Source: CAZWSX01 sp964636985 (GTDB taxonomy: Bacteria; Planctomycetota; Planctomycetia; Pirellulales; Pirellulaceae). Taken from it: 64,000 bases of DNA. The stretch is from NCBI GenBank assembly GCA_964636985.1, contig CAZWSX010000014.1, positions 1-64,000 on the forward strand. Direction: 5' to 3'. The position numbers were made by a program, and so were the translations under genes. The notes beneath the pieces are model-generated. The model was not told the DNA's origin and made no database searches. It saw only the letters and a list, made by a program, of their open reading frames with translations. Below are positions 24,165-32,817 of this stretch, in pieces; positions within the stretch are counted from its first letter, which is position 1, and each line of letters opens with the position of its first letter.

Positions 24165-27032
24165 TCAGCGCACGCGATAGACGGTCATGGTGCCTGTCGA
24201 TTCCAGAACGCCGAACTCGGCTGGTTCGGCGCACGGCAGTACGGCGACGACCTCTGACCGCTTGGTCGAAATCGATCCATGGACGCGGAGGCCGCGGGCC
24301 TCCACGGCGTTTGCTTCAATGCCGCGGGTTGCTGCGGCAATCAAGTAGCCCCCTCCTAAGAAGGCGAGTTTGGGTTCAGCCAGGTCGTACGCGAACGTCT
24401 GGCGAATATCGTCGCGAAGGCTTCCTCCCAGAAACATGGCGCCCGTTTCGAAGCCCACTGCCAGCGCGGGGCGCTGTCGCGCGGAGGCAACCGCCAATTC
24501 GCGAGGGGTCTGGCTCGTTCGATGGTGGAGCTGATGAGGCGAGCTTTGAAAGACCGAATGGCCGAAGGTCGCAAAGCCGCTGGTACCGATATGACCGACT
24601 CGGACGAACGGTCGCGCCAAATCGTCTTCGGTAAACATTCCTTCTTCAACGAAATCGCGTACATCGTCGGCGAGCGTGGTGCCGCCTCCGGTAATGGCGG
24701 AAGGCGTGTACTCGCGAATTCGTAGTTCAATGCCCTCAACGCTCGCAACCTCCAGGGCGCCGATGCCCGCGTACGTCGCTGCTTGCGTGTTGGCGTCGAA
24801 GGCGTCGTGGCCCCCGACGCCGACCGTTTCCTCAAAATCGCCGCCCAGCACCGGAAAAGTGCGGTCGGCGAGTGGAATGTTCAAGCCGATGGGATGAACC
24901 AACACTTTGCGCAGTCCCGCGGCATGCACGGCGAAGACGAGTGGAACCTGTGCGAGACCGCGATAAGGCTCGTACAGTTCCTGCCATCGCCCCGACCAGG
25001 TTCCCCGCACGATATGGAGCGCGCCGCTCTGCCATCCGGCCGCGTACCAATTGCGATAGCTCGCCGCCGCGACGGTCCACTCGGGTCCGTCGGGGAGCTT
25101 CCACTGAGCGACTTCCTCAATCGCTTGCCGCTTGCCGATCGCGACCGTCGATGTCTTTACGCTGGCCCGCCGCGCCGTGTAGTTGCGGCAGTCGGTTGTC
25201 AAGAGTTTGTCTGAAGGGACCAAACGCGAGAGAGCCTTGGTGAGCCGCGGAGCGTCGACGGGCGATGCCTCTTCCAGCCGTTCCGCCACCAGCTTACGGG
25301 TGGCAAACTCGGTGGCCCCGCGTACGCGCGGGTCGGGATAAGTCTCGCAGATCTCGGCGAGTTCATCGACCGAATTGAGCAATCGATCAGGCGAGGTTCT
25401 CACTTGCGCGGCGATGCGCTCGACGGCTTGGCGAACTTCGTCGTGGCGGCCGAGCGACGCCGAAACGCGAACGGCCTCGCGAAGCGCGGCCGACGCTTGT
25501 TTCGACGTTGGCCACTGTCCCCACAACAGGGAAAGAGCGCGGTCGTGCTCGTTCAGCTTTTCTCGCAAGACGCGCGACGAACCTAATGGGTCGTCCTGCA
25601 GCAGTTTTTGCTCGGCCGCGCGAAGGTACGAGTGCCGCGCAGCATCTTCGTCGTCCAGCCGCCGATGCAGGTCGCCAATGGTTTCGTATTCGCCAAGGCG
25701 CTCGTACAGCCCCAACGCCTCCGACCAGAGCTGGCCCTCCCGGTAACACCGGGCCGCGGCCGACAGATTCTTGAGTTTGTGTTCGTAGACAATGGCCGCC
25801 TCGCGATAGTGGTGACCGTCTTCCAACGTCTTAGCCGCCGCGTTCAAGTCTCCCAGTAGTTGGGCAAAGATATAGGCCGCGCGACGATGTCGCCCGAGCG
25901 CGATTTCGCGGCTGGCTAGTTCGCGGTAGCGAGCAATCAGTTTCTGCCGATACGGACCGAGATCCCATGGATCGACGGCACCTCCACCACCGATGCCCGA
26001 CAAATTGAAATCGACGTTCGACTGATGGAGTCGCGCTCCCGGTGATCCGAAACCGCGATAGGCGTTGTCGCCTGCGAAAGGGATGGCATATCGCAGTCCG
26101 GCGTCGGGGTCGCGCTCCAACATTTTCATGAGCCGAGCCAATTCTTTGTTGCGCTCGTCTCGCAACTGTTCGGAAAGCCGCTGCATTTGTTGCTCTGCCC
26201 AGTTTTGCAAGGCTCGCAACCAACTGGTTCCCCCTGCCCCGCCCTGTCCGCCAGACGATGGCCCCGTCCTTCCGCTGCTTGGCGGGCGGTTGGTGGCCGA
26301 TCCGCTGGTCGCGCTCCCCGCCAGCGACTGCACCCACTTCGCCATCGCCGTGATGGCCTTCCCAATATTTCCGCGAACCGCTTGCCCGAATTTTTGCAGT
26401 GAACCAGGTTCGCTGGGATCGGGCGGTAACTGCGACAACGACGAGCCCATCCCGCCGATGTCGCCCCCCAGATTCAACAGCGTCATATCGGGATTAGGTG
26501 GAGCGAGCGGCTCAATCGTATGGAGCCGGCTGTTGATGGCGGTGCCTGGTACGGCCCGATCCCACGCGGTCGGGCGCGAAGCGATGGGGCTAAGCAAGGC
26601 CGAGGCATGAAGTACTTGATCGGGTTCGAAGGCGATGAAGCCTGCCGTCGGGTGCCATACGTATCGATTCTCGCTCGATGGGAGCAGCGTCGAGAGCGCG
26701 GCGCCAACCAAAGGCGGATCGAGTTTCGCGTCGGCGGGAATAAAGAGCCGCGGAACTGGCGAAACGTAAGCCGTGCAGCGGGGACCAAGCGGGCACGGTG
26801 GTTTGCGATGGTGAGGAAAGACCACCAGTAACCCGTGAATGGTATTGTCGGCCGCGCGGCCCACAATCAGACACTCGACGTTCAGCAAGTCGTCGCCCCA
26901 AGCGACCAACTCGCCGAACCATCGACGGGCATCGTCATCCGGAACGAACCAGGCCGCGATTTGCGCAGCCGGATGCGGCGATGCCAAGTCGGCAGGCAGC
27001 AGTCGGACGGCGATGTCGATCCGCTCGGACAT
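24165..27032 (-). CDS. Putative bpX-type component of a MoxR-vWA-beta-propeller system (last gene of operon)
   Basis: A 955-aa cytoplasmic protein with no signal or membrane segment. Visible parts: an alpha/beta N-terminal region (1-170); a Gly/Ser/Pro-rich linker (about 245-270); a helical region with TPR-like repeats (about 360-520: ALGRHRRAAYIFAQLLGDLN, KTLEDGHHYREAAIVYEHKL, CYREGQLWSEALGLYERLG); and a beta-rich C-terminal ~320 residues with repeated short strands consistent with a propeller. The gene ends the five-gene minus-strand operon and starts 13 bp after the stop of the vWA-like gene. I associate it with bpX proteins of MoxR ternary conflict systems by context and general architecture; the exact bpX family is not assigned. 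Confidence 0.6.
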   Translation of the reverse strand: MSERIDIAVRLLPADLASPHPAAQIAAWFVPDDDARRWFGELVAWGDDLLNVECLIVGRAADNTIHGLLVVFPHHRKPPCPLGPRCTAYVSPVPRLFIPADAKLDPPLVGAALSTLLPSSENRYVWHPTAGFIAFEPDQVLHASALLSPIASRPTAWDRAVPGTAINSRLHTIEPLAPPNPDMTLLNLGGDIGGMGSSLSQLPPDPSEPGSLQKFGQAVRGNIGKAITAMAKWVQSLAGSATSGSATNRPPSSGRTGPSSGGQGGAGGTSWLRALQNWAEQQMQRLSEQLRDERNKELARLMKMLERDPDAGLRYAIPFAGDNAYRGFGSPGARLHQSNVDFNLSGIGGGGAVDPWDLGPYRQKLIARYRELASREIALGRHRRAAYIFAQLLGDLNAAAKTLEDGHHYREAAIVYEHKLKNLSAAARCYREGQLWSEALGLYERLGEYETIGDLHRRLDDEDAARHSYLRAAEQKLLQDDPLGSSRVLREKLNEHDRALSLLWGQWPTSKQASAALREAVRVSASLGRHDEVRQAVERIAAQVRTSPDRLLNSVDELAEICETYPDPRVRGATEFATRKLVAERLEEASPVDAPRLTKALSRLVPSDKLLTTDCRNYTARRASVKTSTVAIGKRQAIEEVAQWKLPDGPEWTVAAASYRNWYAAGWQSGALHIVRGTWSGRWQELYEPYRGLAQVPLVFAVHAAGLRKVLVHPIGLNIPLADRTFPVLGGDFEETVGVGGHDAFDANTQAATYAGIGALEVASVEGIELRIREYTPSAITGGGTTLADDVRDFVEEGMFTEDDLARPFVRVGHIGTSGFATFGHSVFQSSPHQLHHRTSQTPRELAVASARQRPALAVGFETGAMFLGGSLRDDIRQTFAYDLAEPKLAFLGGGYLIAAATRGIEANAVEARGLRVHGSISTKRSEVVAVLPCAEPAEFGVLESTGTMTVYRVR

Positions 27033-27045
27033 GGTTCAAAAAGCG

Positions 27046-30003
27046 TCAAACGTTGGATTCGGGAAGTTCTTCAATCTCTTTGGCGAACGGCCTTAGCCAG
27101 TGCCGCTCCAAATTCTTGGGCGGCAATCCTTGTTCGAAACGCGCCGGCAAATGCAAGACGTCGATCACCCTCGTCAGGTGCGCGTCGTGCATTTCTTGGC
27201 GGCTTGCTGCGGGCGCAAGTGGACGTCCCGTGAAATGCTCGCACCCGTACATTTCACCATCGCTGGTCCAGGCGGCCAGTTCACGTTCGCAAAGGACCAA
27301 AGTGCACTCGGGCGCGTTGTTGCGCGCCGCGCGCAGATGAAGCAGCCCCCGCGCATCGAGCGTGGCCGTCGCTCCGTTGGCCCAGCGGGCTTGCGTCAGC
27401 CGGTAGCGGCTCGCGGCCAGGTCATCATTGGGCCACGGTTCGAATCCGCGAAAGCCGCGGATCGAGTTCCTCGACGGCCGCAGCATCAGCTTGTCTTGCA
27501 CCAACTCGATGGCGAACCAAACTCGATTGCGCGACAAAATAGCGAGCCGGCCCAGCGAGTCGACGCCGACGCCGCGCAGGTTTCGTCGCAAATCGCGTGG
27601 GGCACCGGCCGCGTTGACGACATTCGATGCCGGGTCGATGGCAAAGGCGTTTTGCAGGGAACCATATCGCCTGATGGTTTTCCTGGTAGTCGCATCGACC
27701 ACTAAATACTGGTGGGCACTGACGAGGCACGCGAATCGATGCCCATCGGGCGCCACCGCAATCAGCGATCCGACCTTCTCTCCAGAAGGACTAAAGGTGA
27801 ACGACGACCCATCCCCCACGTATTCGATGGTTCCATTGTCCAGTACCAGCGCAGGTCCGGCCTCGCCCACGTCGAGAACCCGGTGCAGGTAAGCCAAGCC
27901 TTTTTGACGTTGGGCGACTACGTTCCACGCCAGGCGACCATCGGTCCACGACATCGCCCAAATTCTTTGGTTGGCAGCATTGGGCGGCTGTTCTGAGAGT
28001 TCGGAGGGATTGTCGTTCAGCAGCGGCAGGATTTGCCTCAGCTCAGCCAAAAGAAAGCGGCTCCCCACCAATCGTGAGACCATCGAGTAAAAGCCATTGT
28101 TGGCCAGCAGTTTGCCTTCCTCGAGCGACAGAACCAGGCACCGCGTATGTCCCAGCACCAGCAACACGCCGTTCTGCACGGTGAGCAGGCTGATTGCTCC
28201 GGCGCCGCTCCAATCGAGTTCGACGCACCGCACTTCGAGCGTCTGAATATCGAACGTGATGGCGGTTCCTCGGCCGCGTCCCACATCGCCGACCACGGCG
28301 AAGTGCTTGTGTCCATAGGTTCGATGCGACAGAACGGCGTTGGGATGAATGCCTTCGGCAATCTGTTGCCCACCGCGCTTTTTGTCGGTCCACAGCAGCA
28401 GCCGCCCATCCCTGGCAATCGACAGTTGCTTGCCGGGCCCTGCTTCCCAGGTGAGGCGCGGGTTGTCGCCTGTTGTTAACAGCAGCGGGAAGGGGCTTGC
28501 GCGGAAAATAGCCGGCAACTCCGTTGGGGGACTGACCGATCTGCTTGCCGCTTTGACTTTCGTGCGAGGAGCCAAAAGGCTTGCCAGATCGAGGGTGCAC
28601 TGACTCAACACGCGCGTGCCGGCGCGGCCATGCGACTCCAAACGCAGCCGCCCATCGCGCGAGACGACGGCGACAATCAGCGGCGGAGAAAGGAATGGCG
28701 TCAATTGAGTGAGAAACGTGGCGTCGGACAAGGTTTCATCGCTGGTCACTAAGACGAGATCCGTCTGTTTTGGTGTGGTGTCTTCTTCGTCGTCGGACCC
28801 GTTGCGTAGCTTTTCGAGCGGCTCCAGTGGATCGAGCCGCGCGTCGAGCCGGGAAAGCGCGGTAATCACGCCGGAGCGGGTTTTCAAATCGGCGACGGCG
28901 GGTTCGCCGCGGTCGGTTTGGAAGACCTCGGTTTCGTAGCGTTTCTCTTCGGACGCGCTAATCGCCATCGCGACTGCCGTCGCATACACGCGCGGAACGC
29001 CCCACAACCGCAGGCCAGTATCGATCAAAATGCGGCGGCGCCTTGGCGGAGGACTGGGAGGAGCTTCGCGCCGCAGGTACAGGGCCTCATTCATCGCGAC
29101 GCGAACCGCCAGCGTGGCGTCGTCGTTGGCCAATTCGGAAAGGAGCAGCCGATCGAGCGGCCCACGGTTGGCGATATCGCACAGGCCACCATCGGGTAGT
29201 TGATCGGGGTCGCTCACCGCGCGCGGCAAATGGATCGATGCCAACAGCATCTGCGCGATTCTCGCGACGCCGCCCACTTCGTCGTCGTCTTGCCACTGCC
29301 GAAGCAAGTCGCGAAGCGATTGTGCGGGTGGCAATTTCGCTTCGAGGACGGTTGGTTCGAGGGCGGTTGGTTCGAGGATCTCGTCGATGCCGGTTTCAAA
29401 TCGCGATTGCAGGCTGATCGCGGTCACGCCGGCCAGCACGCGGAAGACTTGCAGCAAATCCGCACGCAGGCACTTGAACGACTCGGAAGTCCCCACCACC
29501 CGGCCGCGCCAAACCGTTCCCGCATCCGCGAACCTGTGATTCAACTCGGTTTGCGAAATCTGGATTCGTTGCGAAGGGGGCAACGCCGAGAAGACGCTCG
29601 AAAGCAAACGCGCCTTCACGTTGTATTGAGACTTGAGCTCGCTCCACGCCTGATGAACCGCGGTCAGTTTGGATGTGATGTCGTCGAGCAGAATGGCGTA
29701 GGCTTCGGATTCTTTGGGGTATGCGGCACGAATCGAGTCGATGGCAGCGGCAATCGGCGCCATTCCTCCTTCGCGGCATGCTGCAAGCATCCAGACGATG
29801 GCCCCGAAGCGAGGAAGGCCTTGGGAAACGAGTTCTGCGCTCGCGAGCCGGATTTCCTCGCGAAAGGCAATGAGTTCACCCGTTCGCCAGCCAACCACTC
29901 GCCCGTGCTCCTGCCAAACCCACGGTGACGAAACCGGTGCCGCGCCGAACTCGTGCCACGCCAAGGTCGTCTCGGTTGCCGATGGGTTTATTTCACCGCT
30001 CAT
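27046..30003 (-). CDS. vWA-like plus beta-propeller protein of a MoxR ternary system
   Basis: A 985-aa protein. Residues 1-320 are mainly helical. Residues ~324-480 look like a von Willebrand A-type fold (RRRILIDTGLRLWG, LVLVTSDETLSD, LIVAVVSRDG), but the MIDAS motif DxSxS is replaced by DTGLR. From ~505 to ~900 short repeated beta-strand units (RLTWEAGPGKQLSIARDGRL, LLVLGHTRCLVLSLEEGKLL) suggest a WD/PQQ-like propeller. The start at 30003 is set by a strong Shine-Dalgarno AGGAGG five bases upstream; a GTG at 30021 is less likely. The start overlaps the end of the preceding gene by 11 bp. In known MoxR/vWA pairs the ATPase remodels complexes through the vWA protein; here that is inferred. Confidence 0.6.
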   Translation of the reverse strand: MSGEINPSATETTLAWHEFGAAPVSSPWVWQEHGRVVGWRTGELIAFREEIRLASAELVSQGLPRFGAIVWMLAACREGGMAPIAAAIDSIRAAYPKESEAYAILLDDITSKLTAVHQAWSELKSQYNVKARLLSSVFSALPPSQRIQISQTELNHRFADAGTVWRGRVVGTSESFKCLRADLLQVFRVLAGVTAISLQSRFETGIDEILEPTALEPTVLEAKLPPAQSLRDLLRQWQDDDEVGGVARIAQMLLASIHLPRAVSDPDQLPDGGLCDIANRGPLDRLLLSELANDDATLAVRVAMNEALYLRREAPPSPPPRRRRILIDTGLRLWGVPRVYATAVAMAISASEEKRYETEVFQTDRGEPAVADLKTRSGVITALSRLDARLDPLEPLEKLRNGSDDEEDTTPKQTDLVLVTSDETLSDATFLTQLTPFLSPPLIVAVVSRDGRLRLESHGRAGTRVLSQCTLDLASLLAPRTKVKAASRSVSPPTELPAIFRASPFPLLLTTGDNPRLTWEAGPGKQLSIARDGRLLLWTDKKRGGQQIAEGIHPNAVLSHRTYGHKHFAVVGDVGRGRGTAITFDIQTLEVRCVELDWSGAGAISLLTVQNGVLLVLGHTRCLVLSLEEGKLLANNGFYSMVSRLVGSRFLLAELRQILPLLNDNPSELSEQPPNAANQRIWAMSWTDGRLAWNVVAQRQKGLAYLHRVLDVGEAGPALVLDNGTIEYVGDGSSFTFSPSGEKVGSLIAVAPDGHRFACLVSAHQYLVVDATTRKTIRRYGSLQNAFAIDPASNVVNAAGAPRDLRRNLRGVGVDSLGRLAILSRNRVWFAIELVQDKLMLRPSRNSIRGFRGFEPWPNDDLAASRYRLTQARWANGATATLDARGLLHLRAARNNAPECTLVLCERELAAWTSDGEMYGCEHFTGRPLAPAASRQEMHDAHLTRVIDVLHLPARFEQGLPPKNLERHWLRPFAKEIEELPESNV
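29344..29378. repeat. Short in-frame tandem repeat (15 bp)
   Basis: Two near-identical 15-base units (29344-29358 and 29359-29373, one mismatch) plus the start of a third lie within the vWA-like gene and encode an EPTALEPTVLE-type repeat around residues 211-221. The length is a multiple of three, so unit gain or loss would keep the frame. Confidence 0.7.
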
Positions 30004-30781
30004 CGCGACCTCCTGCCGCACGCGCTACTACCGCACGTGCTGTTGCGGTAACCGCCGTTCGAGTCGCCGTGACGAACTCGCTGCCGGGAACGATTTCCAG
30101 CTCGCCGTCAGCGGAGAGTAAACCAATCGCACCACTGGCAATCGACAGCGCCCGCCGCATCACATGGGGAGACACTGGCGGTGACCACCACCAGCCGGCC
30201 TCGACGGCCACTGCGGCTTGCTCGACGTAGCGCGTACCCGGAATCGAAGGGAGCGGAATTCCGCGAATCAACACGCGTCCATCCGCGTTCGCCGCAAACG
30301 ACCATTTTGCCAGGCGCACCTGAGGGCATGTTTTAACGAACGCGGTCCACTGAGCTTGGTCCGTCAGCAACAGATTGCACGATCGTTCCTGCTCGTCGCG
30401 AACGATCGCGACCTTCGCGCGCGGAGCATGCGCAATCGCGATTGCCGCGGTGGGCAACTGCGGCTTCCATACTTGATGCACTGGTTCCCATGGCCCTTTG
30501 GGGAGATTCCCTCGGGGAACGCGAGCCAGCCATGGGATCAATTGACCATCGCGCAGCAAATGAAACTTGTCGCCGGAGACGAATTCTTCGATTTGTTCCC
30601 GATCTTCATCGCGCTGGCACTTGCCTTGGACCCACAGCAGCCCGTCGGCAACGCAAGTCGTCACTGAATTCAAACCAACAACCGAGGCCACCAATCGCGC
30701 ATCGGCGACAGCCACCGCGATCACCCAATGTTCGATGGCGCCAGATTCGGTCGGATACTTGGTGACTCGCGGTTGGTTCAC
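29993..30781 (-). CDS. Small accessory protein of the MoxR ternary operon
   Basis: A 262-aa protein of mixed alpha/beta character, no signal peptide or membrane segment. Notable runs are the beta-rich N-terminus (HWVIAVAVADARLVASVVG), a Trp/Pro-rich middle (GPWEPVHQVW) and an Ala/Thr/Arg-rich end. I see no enzymatic motif. The start is a GTG at 30781 overlapping the stop of the MoxR gene in a GTGA arrangement, and its own stop overlaps the ATG of the vWA-like gene by 11 bp, so it is translated between the two likely core components. It fits one of the small bpX-associated families of MoxR-vWA-propeller systems, by context only. Confidence 0.6.
   Translation of the reverse strand: MNQPRVTKYPTESGAIEHWVIAVAVADARLVASVVGLNSVTTCVADGLLWVQGKCQRDEDREQIEEFVSGDKFHLLRDGQLIPWLARVPRGNLPKGPWEPVHQVWKPQLPTAAIAIAHAPRAKVAIVRDEQERSCNLLLTDQAQWTAFVKTCPQVRLAKWSFAANADGRVLIRGIPLPSIPGTRYVEQAAVAVEAGWWWSPPVSPHVMRRALSIASGAIGLLSADGELEIVPGSEFVTATRTAVTATARAVVARAAGGRDER
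30009..30014 (-). promoter_or_regulatory. Strong ribosome binding site for the vWA-like gene
   Basis: On the minus strand this reads AGGAGG, five bases before the ATG at 30003. It decides that start over the GTG at 30021 and sits inside the coding end of the upstream gene. Confidence 0.85.
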
Positions 30782-31995
30782 TTAGCAGGCTCCAGTTGTT
30801 TCCAGAGCGTGTCGGCCTTCGACTGGAGAAACGTACGCGCTTGTCCATCGATCACCCAGGCACATCGCCCCACCAGCAAGCTGAGTCGATCGCGCACGAT
30901 GGCGAGTTCAGTCGGTTGTCCAACGGCCTGCTGCAAACGCTCCGAGATTTTTTCAAACTCGCGAGCGAGCTCCTCCGGGTCGGGGGCGGACCCTCCCCGC
31001 GCTCGCGGATGAGCCGAAGCCAGATCGCTTTCATCGCACTTGTCGAGGACTTCTTGCACCATCTGCGCGATGGCCTCCCGTTGCTCGTCGGTATCCCAAA
31101 TGTAGCGCATCACCCACAGATCGGACCGTTGAGCGACGGTTCGCCCACAAAGGAGCGCACTCGCCGCGATCGGCCGTTGCAGCTTGACGGCACGGCGATC
31201 GGACACGGGAATGCCCGCTTTCCGCAGACGCTTGATCAGATCGTCCAACAGCGGGATCGTCTTCGAGAGATCGACGCGAGCCACGGCTGCTTGCAGTTCG
31301 CGGATCTGTTCGATGGTGATTCCTGTGGCAGCTGCCTCGTTCGGTTGCTGCAGCTTCCACCCGGCGTTCAGAACTTCGATCAATCGATCGTCGGAAACGT
31401 TGTCGCAGCGAACGCGCAGGAGAAAACGGTCGAACAAGGCGCCCAGCGCTTCGTCCTCAGGCAAGCGATTGCTCGCCCCGACTGCCATCAGCAGCGGCAG
31501 CTTGCGAGTTTCCCGTCCGCGGCGAAACACCCGCTCATTGAGTACGAGCAGCAAGCTGTTGAGGATCGCACTGTTGGCGTTGAGCAATTCGTCCAGGAAC
31601 GCGACATCCGCCTCGGGGAGCATTCCCTCCGTGTTGGTGACCAATTCCCCTTCCCGCAGCCGGCGAATGTCGAACGGGCCGAACAACTCATTGGGTTCGG
31701 TGAATCTTGTCAGCAGGTAATCAAACACTCGCCCATCAATTCGTTGCCCCAGCGACTGAACGAGAGCACTCTTCGCCGTGCCGGGCGGACCCAGGATGAA
31801 TAGGTTCTCGCCTGCCGCGAGACTCACGCCGAGCAAGTCGACTACTTCGTCCTTGCCGACATAAGCTTGCTTGATCGGCGCCAGGGCTTCCGTGGTGAGC
31901 CGTGGACCCCATTGGGCGTCGCCATGAGGCGCCGCGGATTGCGTCGGATCGGTTTGGTCGCGTTGTGAATCGTTCATGGGCAAGGTGCTGGTCAT
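30778..31995 (-). CDS. MoxR/RavA-type AAA+ ATPase
   Basis: A 405-aa AAA+ ATPase of the MoxR group, closest in feel to RavA: Walker A GPPGTAKS (69-76), then LLTRFTEPNELFGPFDI, Walker B FLDELLNAN (133-141), sensor-1 region VGASNRLPEDEAL, arginine-finger region LFDRFLLR. The C-terminal ~90 residues are helical and highly charged. MoxR proteins act as chaperone-like remodelers, usually with a vWA-domain partner; here a vWA-like gene lies two genes downstream in the same operon. The ATG at 31995 is used; ATG 31977 is possible. It follows the first operon gene by 42 bp and is translationally coupled (GTGA) to the next. Confidence 0.92.
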   Translation of the reverse strand: MTSTLPMNDSQRDQTDPTQSAAPHGDAQWGPRLTTEALAPIKQAYVGKDEVVDLLGVSLAAGENLFILGPPGTAKSALVQSLGQRIDGRVFDYLLTRFTEPNELFGPFDIRRLREGELVTNTEGMLPEADVAFLDELLNANSAILNSLLLVLNERVFRRGRETRKLPLLMAVGASNRLPEDEALGALFDRFLLRVRCDNVSDDRLIEVLNAGWKLQQPNEAAATGITIEQIRELQAAVARVDLSKTIPLLDDLIKRLRKAGIPVSDRRAVKLQRPIAASALLCGRTVAQRSDLWVMRYIWDTDEQREAIAQMVQEVLDKCDESDLASAHPRARGGSAPDPEELAREFEKISERLQQAVGQPTELAIVRDRLSLLVGRCAWVIDGQARTFLQSKADTLWKQLEPAK

Positions 31996-32037
31996 CCGGT
32001 AGCAGTCACTAAGTCTGGACTGGCAATCCCTTTTACT

Positions 32038-32739
32038 CTACGCACTTGTAGTGCTCGTTACGGCAGCTAGCTCAGGGACGAGTTCGGGAAAGGCTCCAAA
32101 GGCTTCTCGCACGCTCGATGCCACGCGCGAGTCGTGGAGTCGAGAACGATCTTTCGTTGCGATCACGCGATCGACGTAAAGTCGGCGGAGTCCGTCGTGG
32201 TTCAGCCAAGTCAGTTTGCTTGTATCGACATCGATATTCTTCATACCAACCGACGAGAGTGGCCATGCACGAGCGAACTCCGCAAGTTTGAGGGCCAACG
32301 GATCTTCGGTCGCTAATCCGGCCGAAAGGCGATACAGATCAGGCAGAAAACGGAATGTTACGTCGACCGACCAAACTGCCGATGGAGAATCATTCTTGGG
32401 AGCAGGATCGCGAAAGGCGGCATCAATGGCTTCGGACCCCAGTGCCCGGTAGACCGCCAACTGCGCTGCTCGATAAGACATGCACGCCGCCCAGAGGGCA
32501 GCTTGCGAATCGTATGTCGGGGCCACTCCTGGGAATTCGGCGGCGAGCAATTCGTGACAGTTGGTTAGAACTTTGAGGGCTTCGTCTCTCGCTTGCGTGT
32601 GCATCCCATTTTTAGGATCGAGGAGAAGCGCCTCTTCGGCGACTGGCGCGGGAACGCGGACACGGCCGTTGTCGATCAGAGCCGTCAGGAAGTCGGCGAA
32701 TGCCACGAGGTCTGCCCCCAAGCAAGTTTGGCCATGCAA
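32038..32739 (-). CDS. First-gene accessory protein of the MoxR operon (bpX-system candidate)
   Basis: A ~233-aa, predominantly helical protein without signal, membrane or catalytic motif. It contains hydrophobic/aromatic helices (ALWAACMSYRAAQLAVYRAL) and a region FRFLPDLYRLSAGLATEDPL that looks like a protein-protein interaction surface. It is the promoter-proximal gene of the five-gene minus-strand operon and lies only 78 bp from the divergent amidohydrolase gene, so the operon promoter must sit in or near that gap. The start is uncertain: no in-frame ATG lies before residue ~46, and a TTG at 32739 is taken as the most likely. Membership in the MoxR ternary system is inferred from co-linearity. 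Confidence 0.55.
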   Translation of the reverse strand: MHGQTCLGADLVAFADFLTALIDNGRVRVPAPVAEEALLLDPKNGMHTQARDEALKVLTNCHELLAAEFPGVAPTYDSQAALWAACMSYRAAQLAVYRALGSEAIDAAFRDPAPKNDSPSAVWSVDVTFRFLPDLYRLSAGLATEDPLALKLAEFARAWPLSSVGMKNIDVDTSKLTWLNHDGLRRLYVDRVIATKDRSRLHDSRVASSVREAFGAFPELVPELAAVTSTTSA

Positions 32740-32817
32740 CAGCTGGCATGCATGTGCCGTCTTTGATTTAATGCACCTTATTCTATTCGTTCCGTTCTCT
32801 CCCGGCTTTGTACGAAC

